NCBI GenBank assembly: GCA_029215795.1
Contig: JARDYH010000001.1
Coordinates: 227,567,654-227,631,653, forward strand
Length of the DNA: 64,000 nt
Reading direction: 5' to 3'
Source of the DNA: Anniella stebbinsi
Lineage: Eukaryota > Chordata > Lepidosauria > Squamata > Anniellidae
Shown: positions 55,324 to 64,000 of the stretch, one piece after another
Numbering within the stretch: the stretch's first letter is position 1
How the letters are laid out: each line of letters opens with the position of its first letter
Translations under genes and position numbers: made by a program
Notes under the pieces: model-generated
The model's input: the letters and a program-made list of their open reading frames with translations, nothing else
Databases searched by the model: none
Told to the model about the DNA's origin: nothing

Positions 55324-55636
55324 TAGGGTGACCAGATAAAATCCAGGTCAGGGCTCATATAATTTTAACAGTTGTAGAGAATTTCAGCCAGAGTCATTTG
55401 TATGCAATTAGTTCCTGGTGAAATTCCCTCTTCATCACAACAGTTAAAGTTGCAGGGGCCCTGCCTTCTTTTGTATCTGGTCACTCTAGTATAGTGCTTG
55501 CACCTTTAACTGTTGTGATGAAGAGGGAATTTCACCAGGAACTAATTGCATACAAATGACACTGGCTGAAATTCCCTTTTCTCTACAACTGTTAAAGTTA
55601 CATGAGCCCTGACCTGGATTTTATCTGGTCACCCTA
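55324..55636. mobile_element. hAT-type palindromic MITE (313 bp), sister of 39479-39797
   Basis: Termini TAGGGTGACCAGATAAAATC and GATTTTATCTGGTCACCCTA with a perfect 8-bp duplication AACCAGAT (55316-55323 and 55637-55644). It differs from its sister by a ~9-bp deletion near 55380 and a few substitutions. Confidence 0.9.
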
Positions 55637-55644
55637 AACCAGAT

Positions 55645-56615
55645 ATGTGAATTTTCCCTTGAATTATACTTCCCTAAATCAAAAGAGGCACTAATTTAAC
55701 ACGCAGGCCTCAAATTTGTGTTTAAGCTGTTACTGATTTTTTTTTAATGTCCTGCTATAATCTGTCATTCCAAAAATGAAGGTTTCAGAGATTCTGGATG
55801 GTACTGCATTTTTACCTTAGAGCTCAGGCTGTGGAATTCAAAAGGGGAATTTAAAGAGGTTTGTAAAATGACTACATGAAAATGCTATCTCACAATGGAA
55901 TGTTATACCCCCATATAATAGGATTATTTAGTACCCCCATCATTTTAACAGGTTAACACCTACATAGAGCTATATTATATACTGGCAATTCACCCAGAGT
56001 AAGTGGCAGTGGGTGTTTGCCGCTGAATTCCCTGATATCCGTTAAGCTGGCTGGTATGGTGCAGAATAGAGGCACCATCAATTACAGAGTTGGCAGTGCC
56101 TAAGCTTTGCAAAATGCTCTGAAGCTTTTAGAGCTGAATCTCAGGGAGTAGTTTAGTAGGTGTGTATTCACCTGTCACTGTAGCACGGTGAAGGATAAAG
56201 CCATACCTACTAATCTTCTCCTTGAAAGAGGAGGTGGCGGCAATTTGTTACCAATTTCTTCCAAAGGGCAAACTGGCTGGGTGAAAACACAAGGAGTTAA
56301 CTTAAGGCCTTCTTGTATGGCTTCGATAATGATCAGGGTGCTGGCCGCCCACAGAGATGTGTCAAGACAAATACAACTTGAGGGGTGTTGACTGGCAAAC
56401 GTTAGGCCTCAGTGCATTATCTGCTATATTTAGTGAATTTTACTAGGTACAGCAAGATCCCTAAACCATATGGTTTAAAGCAGGCACATTATATGCTTCA
56501 TCAAAGTCCTTTTTCCGAAATGAGTTTAGCTCCGATTATCTGAGTGCATGTTGGCAGTGCGGGGGACAGCAGGATTGTACTTGCTGGCCCCAGCCCCTAT
56601 GCTGATTTTTTATTT
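55645..56615. other. unique sequence
   Basis: No feature seen. Confidence 0.4.
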
Positions 56616-56619
56616 TTTA

Positions 56620-57330
56620 TATTTATTTTAAATTTCAGACATAAAACAAAACAAAATAAACTTGAACATGACATCCCTCCCCCTCCCCCATCTCACAGGA
56701 AATCACAAAATTACAAAATATATCTATTACAAAATTTATCATTCTACAGAGCTTAAACATTTCCTTCTTTTCTTTGTAGGTCAGGGGGGAAAAGAGTTAA
56801 CCAACCACAAGAGTGGTCCCTTTCATAAATGCCAATCAAAAAGATTTAAATGCTTTCAGACCATTCTGATGAAGTTGTATATGCCATGAAGCAATGCCAG
56901 TCCATAGTAAATGTGTCTTTAGATCTTATTCCTCTTACCAATCTCAGTTTATTGGTCAGTTTATCCATTAAGGATATGTGCCAAACGTTCCTATACCAAT
57001 TTGTTAGCGTGGCGCCAACCAGATCCTTCCAATATCTAACTATTACCAATCTGGCAGCAACCAGAAGAGATCCTATCAATGACTTAAACAAAACTTTTTC
57101 ATTTTCCTCCTGAAATAATTCTAACAATGTGAACGCCATATGATCTCTCACTTATCGTGCTGATTGGGCGAAGGTCAGCAAATGTAATCCTTCTCTCCAC
57201 ATGTTCAGACAAAAGTGGCACAAGACCTTGAGGTTGCTGGGAGTATTCTTGCAGTGGGCGCAGGGCTATTTGGCCCCCTCTGCCATCATTTCCCTGTAAA
57301 CTTGTGCAGGAGACTCCCATGTCTTGTTTT
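56620..57330 (-). mobile_element. L1 LINE, ORF2 3' end
   Basis: The minus frame 57151-56846 reads LIGSLLVAARLVIVRYWKDL, then WYRNVWHISLMDKLTNKLRL, the L1 ORF2 C-terminal block (compare '..AAR..IA..WK...W..K.W....M.KL'). A 3' A-rich tail lies at 56620-56660. Frame open over about 100 codons, 5' part missing. Confidence 0.7.
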
Positions 57331-57482
57331 CCAGATATCCAGTATCACACACACTATTGTAGATAGCGAAGACCAAAGTTTAAAGCTGGCATGAAGACGA
57401 TGCAGGGGAATGGAGAAAGCAAGGAGGTTGGTTGCAGAACTAACAGCTCAGTTTCTCTCTTACTGTTTACATTGTCCTTTAA

Positions 57483-57850
57483 AGCTTACAATACAATACA
57501 ATACAATACTTTATTACGGTTAAAAAACCAGCATAGCAAAGAGAACAAGTCATACATGTAAAAATATACAGGCTTCCATTTAAGGCAATCAGATAGGGTT
57601 CAATAGTGTTAATATTTCCCTACGCCGACGAATGGCGGCTGCACAGAATCTGGCAACTTTAGATGTTACTTGGGCGTCCAGATCAGCCAGAAGATAGTCC
57701 GGGTAAAATTTGTCTGGTCTGCCCGGGACTTTATTAATGAGTGGGGCAATCCATATAGTTCTGAGTTCCTTATAGAAACAACAATGTAAAAGAACATGAT
57801 CAGCTGTCTCAATGTCCCCTGTCCCACAAGGGCAGGTCCGTCCTTTACAG
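57483..57850 (-). mobile_element. LINE 3' end with an intact Cys-rich C terminus
   Basis: On the minus strand an uninterrupted frame from about 57848 reads CPCGTGDIETADHVLLHC and continues past FYKELRTIW to RFCAAAIRRRREILTLLNPI and a stop at about 57606. The C-x-C-x(8-12)-H-x(4-5)-C pattern is the zinc-knuckle-like end of many non-LTR retrotransposon ORF2 proteins. A tail of (ATTGT)n at 57483-57508 ends the element. The frame reaches a stop upstream of CKGRT. Clade not assigned. Confidence 0.65.
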
Positions 57851-57974
57851 CTTTTACTTTGCTATTTGCAAGTTCACTCATTTCTTGTACCTGGGTTCAG
57901 GTTTTTTAAGGCTGTGCTCAGCTTGACAGGGTACCACCTCCTCCTCCTCCTCCTCCTGCTGTTCTTTTCCCCCA

Positions 57975-58215
57975 GTCCATTTATTTATTTATTTATTTAT
58001 TTATTTTTGTTACATTTATAGCCAACCTTTTCCTCCAAGGAGCCCAAGGTGGCATACATGATCCTCCTTTTCTCCATTTTATTCTCACAACAACCCTGTG
58101 AGGTAGGTTAAGCCAAGATTCAGTGGCTGGCCCAGAGTCACCTAGTTAGCTTCAAAGCTGAGTAGGGACTTGAACCCACTCCCCTGTCCCAGTCCAACAC
58201 TCTAACCACTTCACT
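57975..58215 (-). mobile_element. MIR-like tRNA-derived SINE
   Basis: Antisense copy of the family at 6963-7195: tail (TTTA)n at 57978-58008, CTCACAACAACCCTGTGAGG in the body, and tRNA-like head with AGTCCAACACTCTAACCACT. Confidence 0.7.
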
Positions 58216-59540
58216 GATGTCACCCATTATACTCCTCAGCACTTTCCAGAACTAAGGGTAAAAGTACATGTTACCTGTAGGTCTGATATTCCCCCCCCCC
58301 CGAGGGGCTTTCTTTTAGCAGGTAATGAAACTGCTGTGGCTACCTTCAGAGAAAGACGAGAACTGGTAGGGGAAGAGGCGGTTTAACCATTTCATTTGCA
58401 ATCAAAATTATCTGCCTGAAAGCAGCCTCCCTATATCTTATCTCCCAGGGGGGATCTACCATGTGCATGTGTGTGATTTTAAGTGGACAAATGGCTGGGA
58501 AGGACCTTACCCACTCGATCAAAAGTCACCAGTGCCTCCTTCATGTGATAAAAGAGAAAATCCTCCAGGAAAAGGATCATGGAACTAATACGTAACATAT
58601 AGTTATGCTTTAAGTCCACATTCAAGCTTAGGTTCTCTGTAGACTTCTTTTGAGGCTTTATGTATTGCAGATTGCAGTATTAATATTACATTACACAAAG
58701 TTATAATCTAATAAAAATGAACTTCTCTGCAGGGATACCATGTCAACCTGTAATTAATGTTAATCAATAGCTTTATTATATAGCTTGTTTCATTTTAAAA
58801 TGAATGCAGCCATCATCTAGTTGTCACTTTTCTTGTGTTGTAAGAATGCTGCTGAAAATATTTTGTTCATAAGAACATTGACATAATCATTACAACCGGG
58901 ATGAGTTGTGAAGAGCTTCAAGTTTCCTCAGAGAGGGTTAATAACTCTTTGAGAGAATGAAGGAAAGAGAGAATCTTATATCTCCTACTCTGGCTACAAC
59001 TCTGTGAAGTGTTTCCGAGAGTAATTTTCTTGAAGTTAAAGTTTGGGTTATTACGGTTCACTGAACAGATAAAGTTTGCCACAATTTTCGTGATCTCGAT
59101 GATAAGATGACAAGATTTCTAATTTATAAAACCAAGACAGCATGTTGGGGGCTATGAACCATGGTCAAGGGATATGTTGAGCTATTCCTAGCTCTTCGCT
59201 TTCATATATATTCTTATTTACAAAGGAATTCCCCCAAAAAAAGCTTGTGTATGAACTGCGTCCTTTCTGCATTGTCATCACTTTTTTTGTTTTATTTCCA
59301 AACAGTTAGAATTGCAGATCCAGTAAGAACTGCAAATAAGAGGATCGTTGTAGTTATTTAACACTAAGTGCCTGACAGAATTGGTTATATCCTTCATTGC
59401 ACTGAACCTTATGGGTGTGTTTTCATTGACTTTGAACAGGTTGGAGTTTGAGTGTCTCTGCTACAACTAAACCGCACAGGTATATAACTATGTTTAACTG
59501 AAATAATTGCATATTCTTCCCCTGTTTACCCCACCCCCAT
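58216..59540. other. unique sequence, possible conserved non-coding DNA
   Basis: 58600-59140 contains CTGTAATTAATGTTAATCAATAG, TAATCTAATAAAAATG and GATGATAAGATGAC in TE-free AT-rich DNA. A C-run lies at 58291-58301. Confidence 0.3.
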
Positions 59541-59544
59541 CCAT

Positions 59545-59645
59545 TCCCCCCTTTACCCTGTTGTTTCCCTTTAAAACTGTAAGCCTTTTGGGGTAGGGAC
59601 CTCCTGAACCTGTAAAGCGCCATGTGCTTAAATGGTGGTATCATT

Positions 59646-59680
<35 letters not shown>

Positions 59681-59690
59681 TCTTTTCATG
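59545..59690 (+). mobile_element. LINE 3' tail with (ATC)n
   Basis: AAAACTGTAAGCCTTTTGGGG, AGGGACCTCCTGAACCTG and AAAGCGCCATGTGCTTAAAT precede a run of about 14 ATC units (59641-59682), the usual order at the end of a LINE with triplet tail. Confidence 0.6.
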
Positions 59691-60105
59691 GAAGAACTAA
59701 AAACTATGTTTCTTAAAAGCTTAAATGACTGTTTCCTTAAAATAACCCACAGCAAACTCTCAAATTAAAGGCCTTTCCCTCCTCCCACTCTCCAGTCCTG
59801 GAGCCTGGCATGCTTACTCAGCACAATTAATTCCTCAGACTTCACCCAGTTTTGAGCCCTGTGGCCTGTGCTCTAACAATGTCCTCATAAAACTCAGAGA
59901 TCAGAAGTATTGCAGTAAGATAGCTTTTATTGGATATGTCATAGAGGTCAAGGTCTTTCTCTTTACTTGGTAATCTGACTTGGTGATGTACATTTACATT
60001 TCCTCGTTGCTGGTGACTTATGAAACCAGCTCTCCATGTTGAATGGAAGGCCATCTTTGCACATGGGAAATCAGGGGAAATAATGGATTCAGAGCCAGTA
60101 GTGGA
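59691..60105. other. unique sequence
   Basis: No feature seen. Confidence 0.4.
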
Positions 60106-60109
60106 ATGT

Positions 60110-60425
60110 GTACCTATAAAGCAGAAAGTATGTGTGTTTCATGTATGTCCAGAAATGTTTACCCACTTCCAGATGAGTTAGAAACTTGAAATTTGGCATG
60201 CTGATAGGTCTGGTTTTACAATGGTTAAAGCTGCAGGAGACCTGCCCTCTTTTGTATCTGGTCAAGATGGCTGGGTGCCTGCAGCTTTAAGTGTTGTGAT
60301 GAAGAGGGAATTTCACCAGGTGCTGCATGCATACGACACCTGGTGAAATTACCTTTTCAATACCACTGTTAAAGATACAGGAGCCCTGTCCTCCTTTTCA
60401 CATGGTCATGCCAACCATGGAGAGC
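60110..60425. repeat. composite repeat: block shared with 38485 plus a hAT-MITE-like palindrome
   Basis: 60130-60215 is the reverse of 38490-38600. 60225-60415 (GTTAAAGCTGCAGGAGACCT ... GATACAGGAGCCCTG) resembles the interior of the 39479/55324 MITEs, sharing GATGAAGAGGGAATTTCACC, but lacks their TAGGGTGACC ends. Confidence 0.5.
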
Positions 60426-61097
60426 TACGGCTTCAAGGAGGCCCTGGCCTGCATTGGAGGTGAGAGAGAGAGAGAGAAAGAAATTTAATTCATTTTAAAG
60501 TTACCTCACTGGCCTAGCACTGGCCTACCTTGTGGGGTTGTTGTGAGGATGAGAGAGGAAAAAAAGAAACTAATTTAATTCATTTAAAAGTTAACTCACA
60601 GGCCTAGCACCGGCCTACTACTTTAACATGATTATCTCGCAGACATATATTTTAGTGGGGCCAAGCAACACCAGGTACATCAGCTAGTCTGTAATAGATA
60701 GGAATAGTCAAGGATGCATTCTCTCAGGCTCCCAGAGGGGGCAATAAAGAGCACTACACACTGTGGTAAAGGAAGTATTGGAACGCTAAATAAAGAGATT
60801 GTTATTACAAAGACAAGCTGGTGTCAGCCTGTTTATGAGGGACCAGCTATAGAACAGAATACATACACCTGTAGATCCTCAAAAACTCCTGGACCTGCTC
60901 CTGCATGCTAACGGTATTGAACCAAGAACAATCAAGACAATTCCACATGGATATCATCCAGCAAAAAGAAGGCTGGTGAGATAGGGAGGAAGAGCAACAT
61001 TTGTGAGATTATAAACAAAGCTTATTTTAAAAAGAAAATAATTTGAAGAGAATCCATTGGGGACAGTGCCCATCAGTTCAAATTCCCTTGTTATATC
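60425..61097. other. unclassified sequence with a short direct duplication
   Basis: 60480-60540 and 60565-60625 share AATTCATTTTAAAGTTACCTC-like and GGCCTAGCAC.GGCCTAC blocks about 85 bp apart. 60740-60840 has AATAAAGAG and TGGTGTCAGCC, a possible LTR end with primer site, not confirmed. Confidence 0.35.
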
Positions 61098-61100
61098 TGA

Positions 61101-61641
61101 GGCCCTTTCTACACCTTCCAGCATTCTGAGAGGGAGGGGGGAGGCTGTTGTGATATCCTGATCGCGAGAGCCTCCCGCAGTGTACACAGGTGGCACATGA
61201 CATCCAGGGAGGAAGCAGAGATGTTGCAGCTACCATTTTTTGGGGAAGCAGCAAGAGCGAGGCCCTGCTCCAATGAAAAAGTAAGACAGAAAAAAAACCT
61301 TTCCCCCCCGAAATCGCCTCCCAACCGCCCTCCCTGTCATCTCAGGGATAGCGAAATTGCTGCCACCCCCTCCCCTGATGGGCACGGAGTCGCATGACTC
61401 TGTGCCTGTTTCTTGTGCCAGGCTTACTCACCAGTAAGTGGGCACCAGGGCCAGGCAGTACGGCTGCTCACATTTCCTGCGGTCTTGGGATGGTCCTGGG
61501 ACTGCTGGAAGAATCAGGTTTGCCCAGGGTTTCTTTATGCCTGGGAAAACCTGTGCCTGTCCCCCCCCTGCCCCCAGGAGTCCCTGTGCATCATTTGGAC
61601 ACCCAGGGACGACCCTGGGAAAAGCCCGTGTAGAAGTGGCC
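61101..61641. mobile_element. Harbinger-like non-autonomous element (541 bp)
   Basis: GGCCCTTTCTACACCTTCCA and CGTGTAGAAGTGGCC are inverted termini; TGA repeats at 61098-61100 and 61642-61644. GC-rich interior with no credible frame. Termini match the 127-bp MITE at 47127-47253. Confidence 0.8.
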
Positions 61642-61644
61642 TGA

Positions 61645-62055
61645 GTCACCACATGTGAACTCACAAATACTCAGCTCTTCTACTTATTGCACTAGTCTAA
61701 GAGCTGTAAAAAGTATGATTCGTCATATGGAAAGAATGAACTTCTGGTTTTCAGTACTTTAAAAAAGATGTATAAAATGGTGTAGTCATGAAGAGCAAGG
61801 GGATAAAAGGCTTTTGATAGCTAAAGATGCTTCTATAATCGGTATTTTTTTTACCTTCGGTAGCTTTTGATGGCTGGTGGCTGCTTGCTGGCAGATTCAT
61901 CCCACTTGTTTGGTTCGTGGCTATGGGAAACCTTAGTGGGAATGCAGCCAGTGAAGCAGAAAGAAGCCTGAAGTTTTGAAGCTGTCTTGAAAGATTTTTT
62001 TTTCCTTTTGGGAGAGCTGATGCTGCTTTAAGGAGTAGTAGTATCTGTTTGGATG
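61645..62055. other. unique sequence
   Basis: No feature seen. Confidence 0.4.
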
Positions 62056-62059
62056 CATG

Positions 62060-62215
62060 CCTGCTGTTAGCTGTTTTAAATTGTTTTTAAATTTTGTATG
62101 TTAATGTTTTCTATCTTATGTTTTGTAATTTTTGTGAGCTGTCCAGAGAGCTTTGGCTATTGGGAGGGAGGTATATAAACGAAAGAATTAAAATGAAATA
62201 AAAGAAACTTCACAA
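62060..62215 (+). mobile_element. LINE 3' tail
   Basis: GAGCTGTCCAGAGAGCTTTG, GCTATTGGGAGGGAGGTATA and AAACGAAAGAATTAAAATGAA: L2/CR1-type terminus. Confidence 0.65.
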
Positions 62216-62875
62216 ACCTGTAACGTAATCATAACTGTATATTTTCAAGTGCTATGTCTTGATGGTTTCTTCTCCACTACCCTTTCTACATGAGCTCCCT
62301 TTCTGAACTGATCCATAAAGACTGCTCTTCCAGACATACTTCTTGACACCACAAAGGTTATTACCCCAGTGAATAATGGATAGGACATCTACTTTCCATT
62401 TGTAAGCACAATGAAGAAAGTAACAACAATTGTATTCTCATAGCCCATAGTGTATAATGCTGCTCCGATTACATCTCATACCACTTTGACCTAATACAAT
62501 CTAATAACAGTCTGTCTTTGTTATGGTCTTGATGGAAGCCAGACATCACTTTATGTGTATAGTCATTCTCAGTGCTAATGCCTTTAAAAGATTCAGCTAA
62601 CCTACACTAAGAAGGAGGAACTTGTTTCCTCTTCTACAGGTTTATCTGGAAATATTTTTTCCATATTGTTCCATTTGCCTGAAAGGTAGGAAGTTCCAGG
62701 GGTGGGCATTTATAAAGCCACTTCCCATTACAAGAGAGAATACTTTGGACATCATAAAATACACCCTATCTGTTTATTTACATTGTAAATGTTACAAACA
62801 TACAATGTGAAATAGAAAAGGTATTGGAAAAGAAACCATCAAAACAGCCTTGCCTCTTACAAGTTACAGATTTTT
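62216..62875. other. unique sequence
   Basis: No feature seen. Confidence 0.4.
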
Positions 62876-62879
62876 GAAG

Positions 62880-64000
62880 TTTTTTTCCATGTAATTTTAT
62901 TTCCATATTGCTCAATAGCTAGCTCTCTGGCTGGTTCACAAAAATTGCAAAACATAATATAGAAAAGGTTAACATACAAAATTTAAATATAATTTAAAGC
63001 AGCTAAAACAATTACAATGAGATACCTGGATCTAATAAAGCAACTGACATTAAAATCCCATCATATGCAATCAAATGCTGAAGAGTAGAGGACAATCTTA
63101 TCCTGGTGGTGAAAAGATGGCAAATGTAGCAGCAGGTGGTCCTCATTGGGGCAATCACTCCACAGTTGGGGGCTACCACTTCATGCCACCCTCACGGCTT
63201 CCCTCAGTGGAGGGCCTCAGATGTTGACCATTGTGTACTGATAAGTTCATACTGGGAGAGGTGCTCTGCCAGGCATTGGGTCCAAAACCAGTACCTTGAA
63301 TCAGGCTTGAAAATGCACAGGCAGCCAGTGCAAATGGGCCAGACTTCTTGTTATATGCTCAGACCTCCTGGTCCCTTCTATAAATCTAGCCACTACATTT
63401 TTCATAAACTGCAACTTCTGAACCATTTTCAAAGGCAGTCCTACATAGAACACATTGCAGTAATCCAACTTGGAGGTCTATCAGCTGAATCTGGTAGAAG
63501 GCACTTTGTTCCACTGAGGCCACCTGAGTCTAAAATGACAGAGATGGCTCTAGAAGAACTTCCATACCATGCACTCCTTTAGGGGGAGTGCAATCCCATC
63601 CGGAACAGGTTGAGCACCCTCCGTCTGGTCAGAAGAACCACCACCCACTAACAGCATCTCAGTCTTGTCTGGATTGAGCTTCAGTTTAATAGCCCTCATC
63701 CAGTCCATTCTTGCAGAAAGGCACTGATTTAGCACATCCACAGCCTCACCTGATGAAGATGGAAAGGAGAAATAGAGCTGCATGACATCAGCATACTGAC
63801 GGCAACACACTCCAAAACTCAGGATCACCCACTCACGGATTTAATGTAGATGCTAAATAGAATGGGGGACAAAAACAAGCCCTGCAGAAAGAACCCTATA
63901 GGGCTAGGAAATATTCTCCTAAGCACCACCTTCTGGAGCTGACCATCCAAGTAGGAGAGATGCCACTGCAATGAAGTACCTCCCACTCCCATTCCAGACA
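62880..64000 (-). mobile_element. L2/CR1-clade LINE with partial reverse transcriptase, runs off the window
   Basis: The longest LINE piece here, minus strand. From the right: RT core with the active-site box as YADV (normally YADD) near 63790, then QLYFSFPSSSGEAVDVLNQC, RAIKLKLNPDKTEMLLVGGG, a post-RT region with several stops, the LWN.LP equivalent near 63150, and the 3' tail at 62880-62960. The frame 63828-63550 is open for 92 codons. The Asp loss and the stops make it non-functional. The 5' part lies beyond 64000. Confidence 0.8.

Noticed and set aside
60740..60860. Second Gypsy LTR end with TGGTGTCAG primer site
   Set aside because: Short motif only; no Gag frame follows and no similarity to the LTR at 8591-8838.
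63136..63582. 148-codon plus-strand frame
   Set aside because: Antisense to the LINE at 62880-64000.

Overview
This window reads as intergenic or deeply intronic DNA of a vertebrate, most likely a squamate reptile. I found no exon, tRNA, rRNA or other host gene that I can defend. The organism call rests on the repeats. There are L2/CR1-clade LINE 3' ends with a characteristic C-terminal reading frame, CR1 tails ending in TTCTATGATTCTATG-type repeats, L1 fragments, MIR-like and other tRNA-derived SINEs, and a 5S-rRNA-derived SINE. There are also many hAT and Harbinger-like MITEs and a Ty3/Gypsy fragment. The species cannot be read from the sequence.

Layout. 1-3.6 kb is mostly unique AT-rich DNA with one decayed hAT end. 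3.6-10.7 kb holds two copies of a ~1 kb Harbinger-like element in opposite orientation; the second sits inside a hAT element and is itself interrupted by a Gypsy LTR/gag fragment. 10.7-17.5 kb mixes LINE fragments, one MITE and unique DNA. 17.9-19.7 kb is a very GC-rich hAT-like element carrying five tandem ~242-bp palindromes. 19.8-28.1 kb carries palindromic repeats, a 5S SINE, LINE 3' ends and a MITE inside a MITE. 28.1-29.0 kb is a relative of the GC-rich element in inverted orientation. 29-39 kb is largely unique, with LINE fragments and possible conserved non-coding blocks. 39.5-45.7 kb holds three more hAT-type elements, a tRNA-derived SINE and an L1 3' end. 45.7-54.5 kb is mixed, including a homeodomain-motif-rich, TE-free block at 50.7-51.4 kb. 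54.6-64 kb has two hAT MITEs, two LINE 3' ends, a MIR-like SINE, a Harbinger-like MITE and an L2-like LINE reverse-transcriptase fragment that runs off the window.

Nothing here works together as an operon or pathway. The functional content is transposon relics plus a few candidate regulatory stretches. The most informative signals are boundary-resolved insertions (8-bp target-site duplications for hAT, 3-bp for Harbinger-like), the nested insertions that give a relative chronology, and the palindromic modules shared by elements with different terminal repeats. All family names are from recognition of motifs by eye; no alignment or database search was run.
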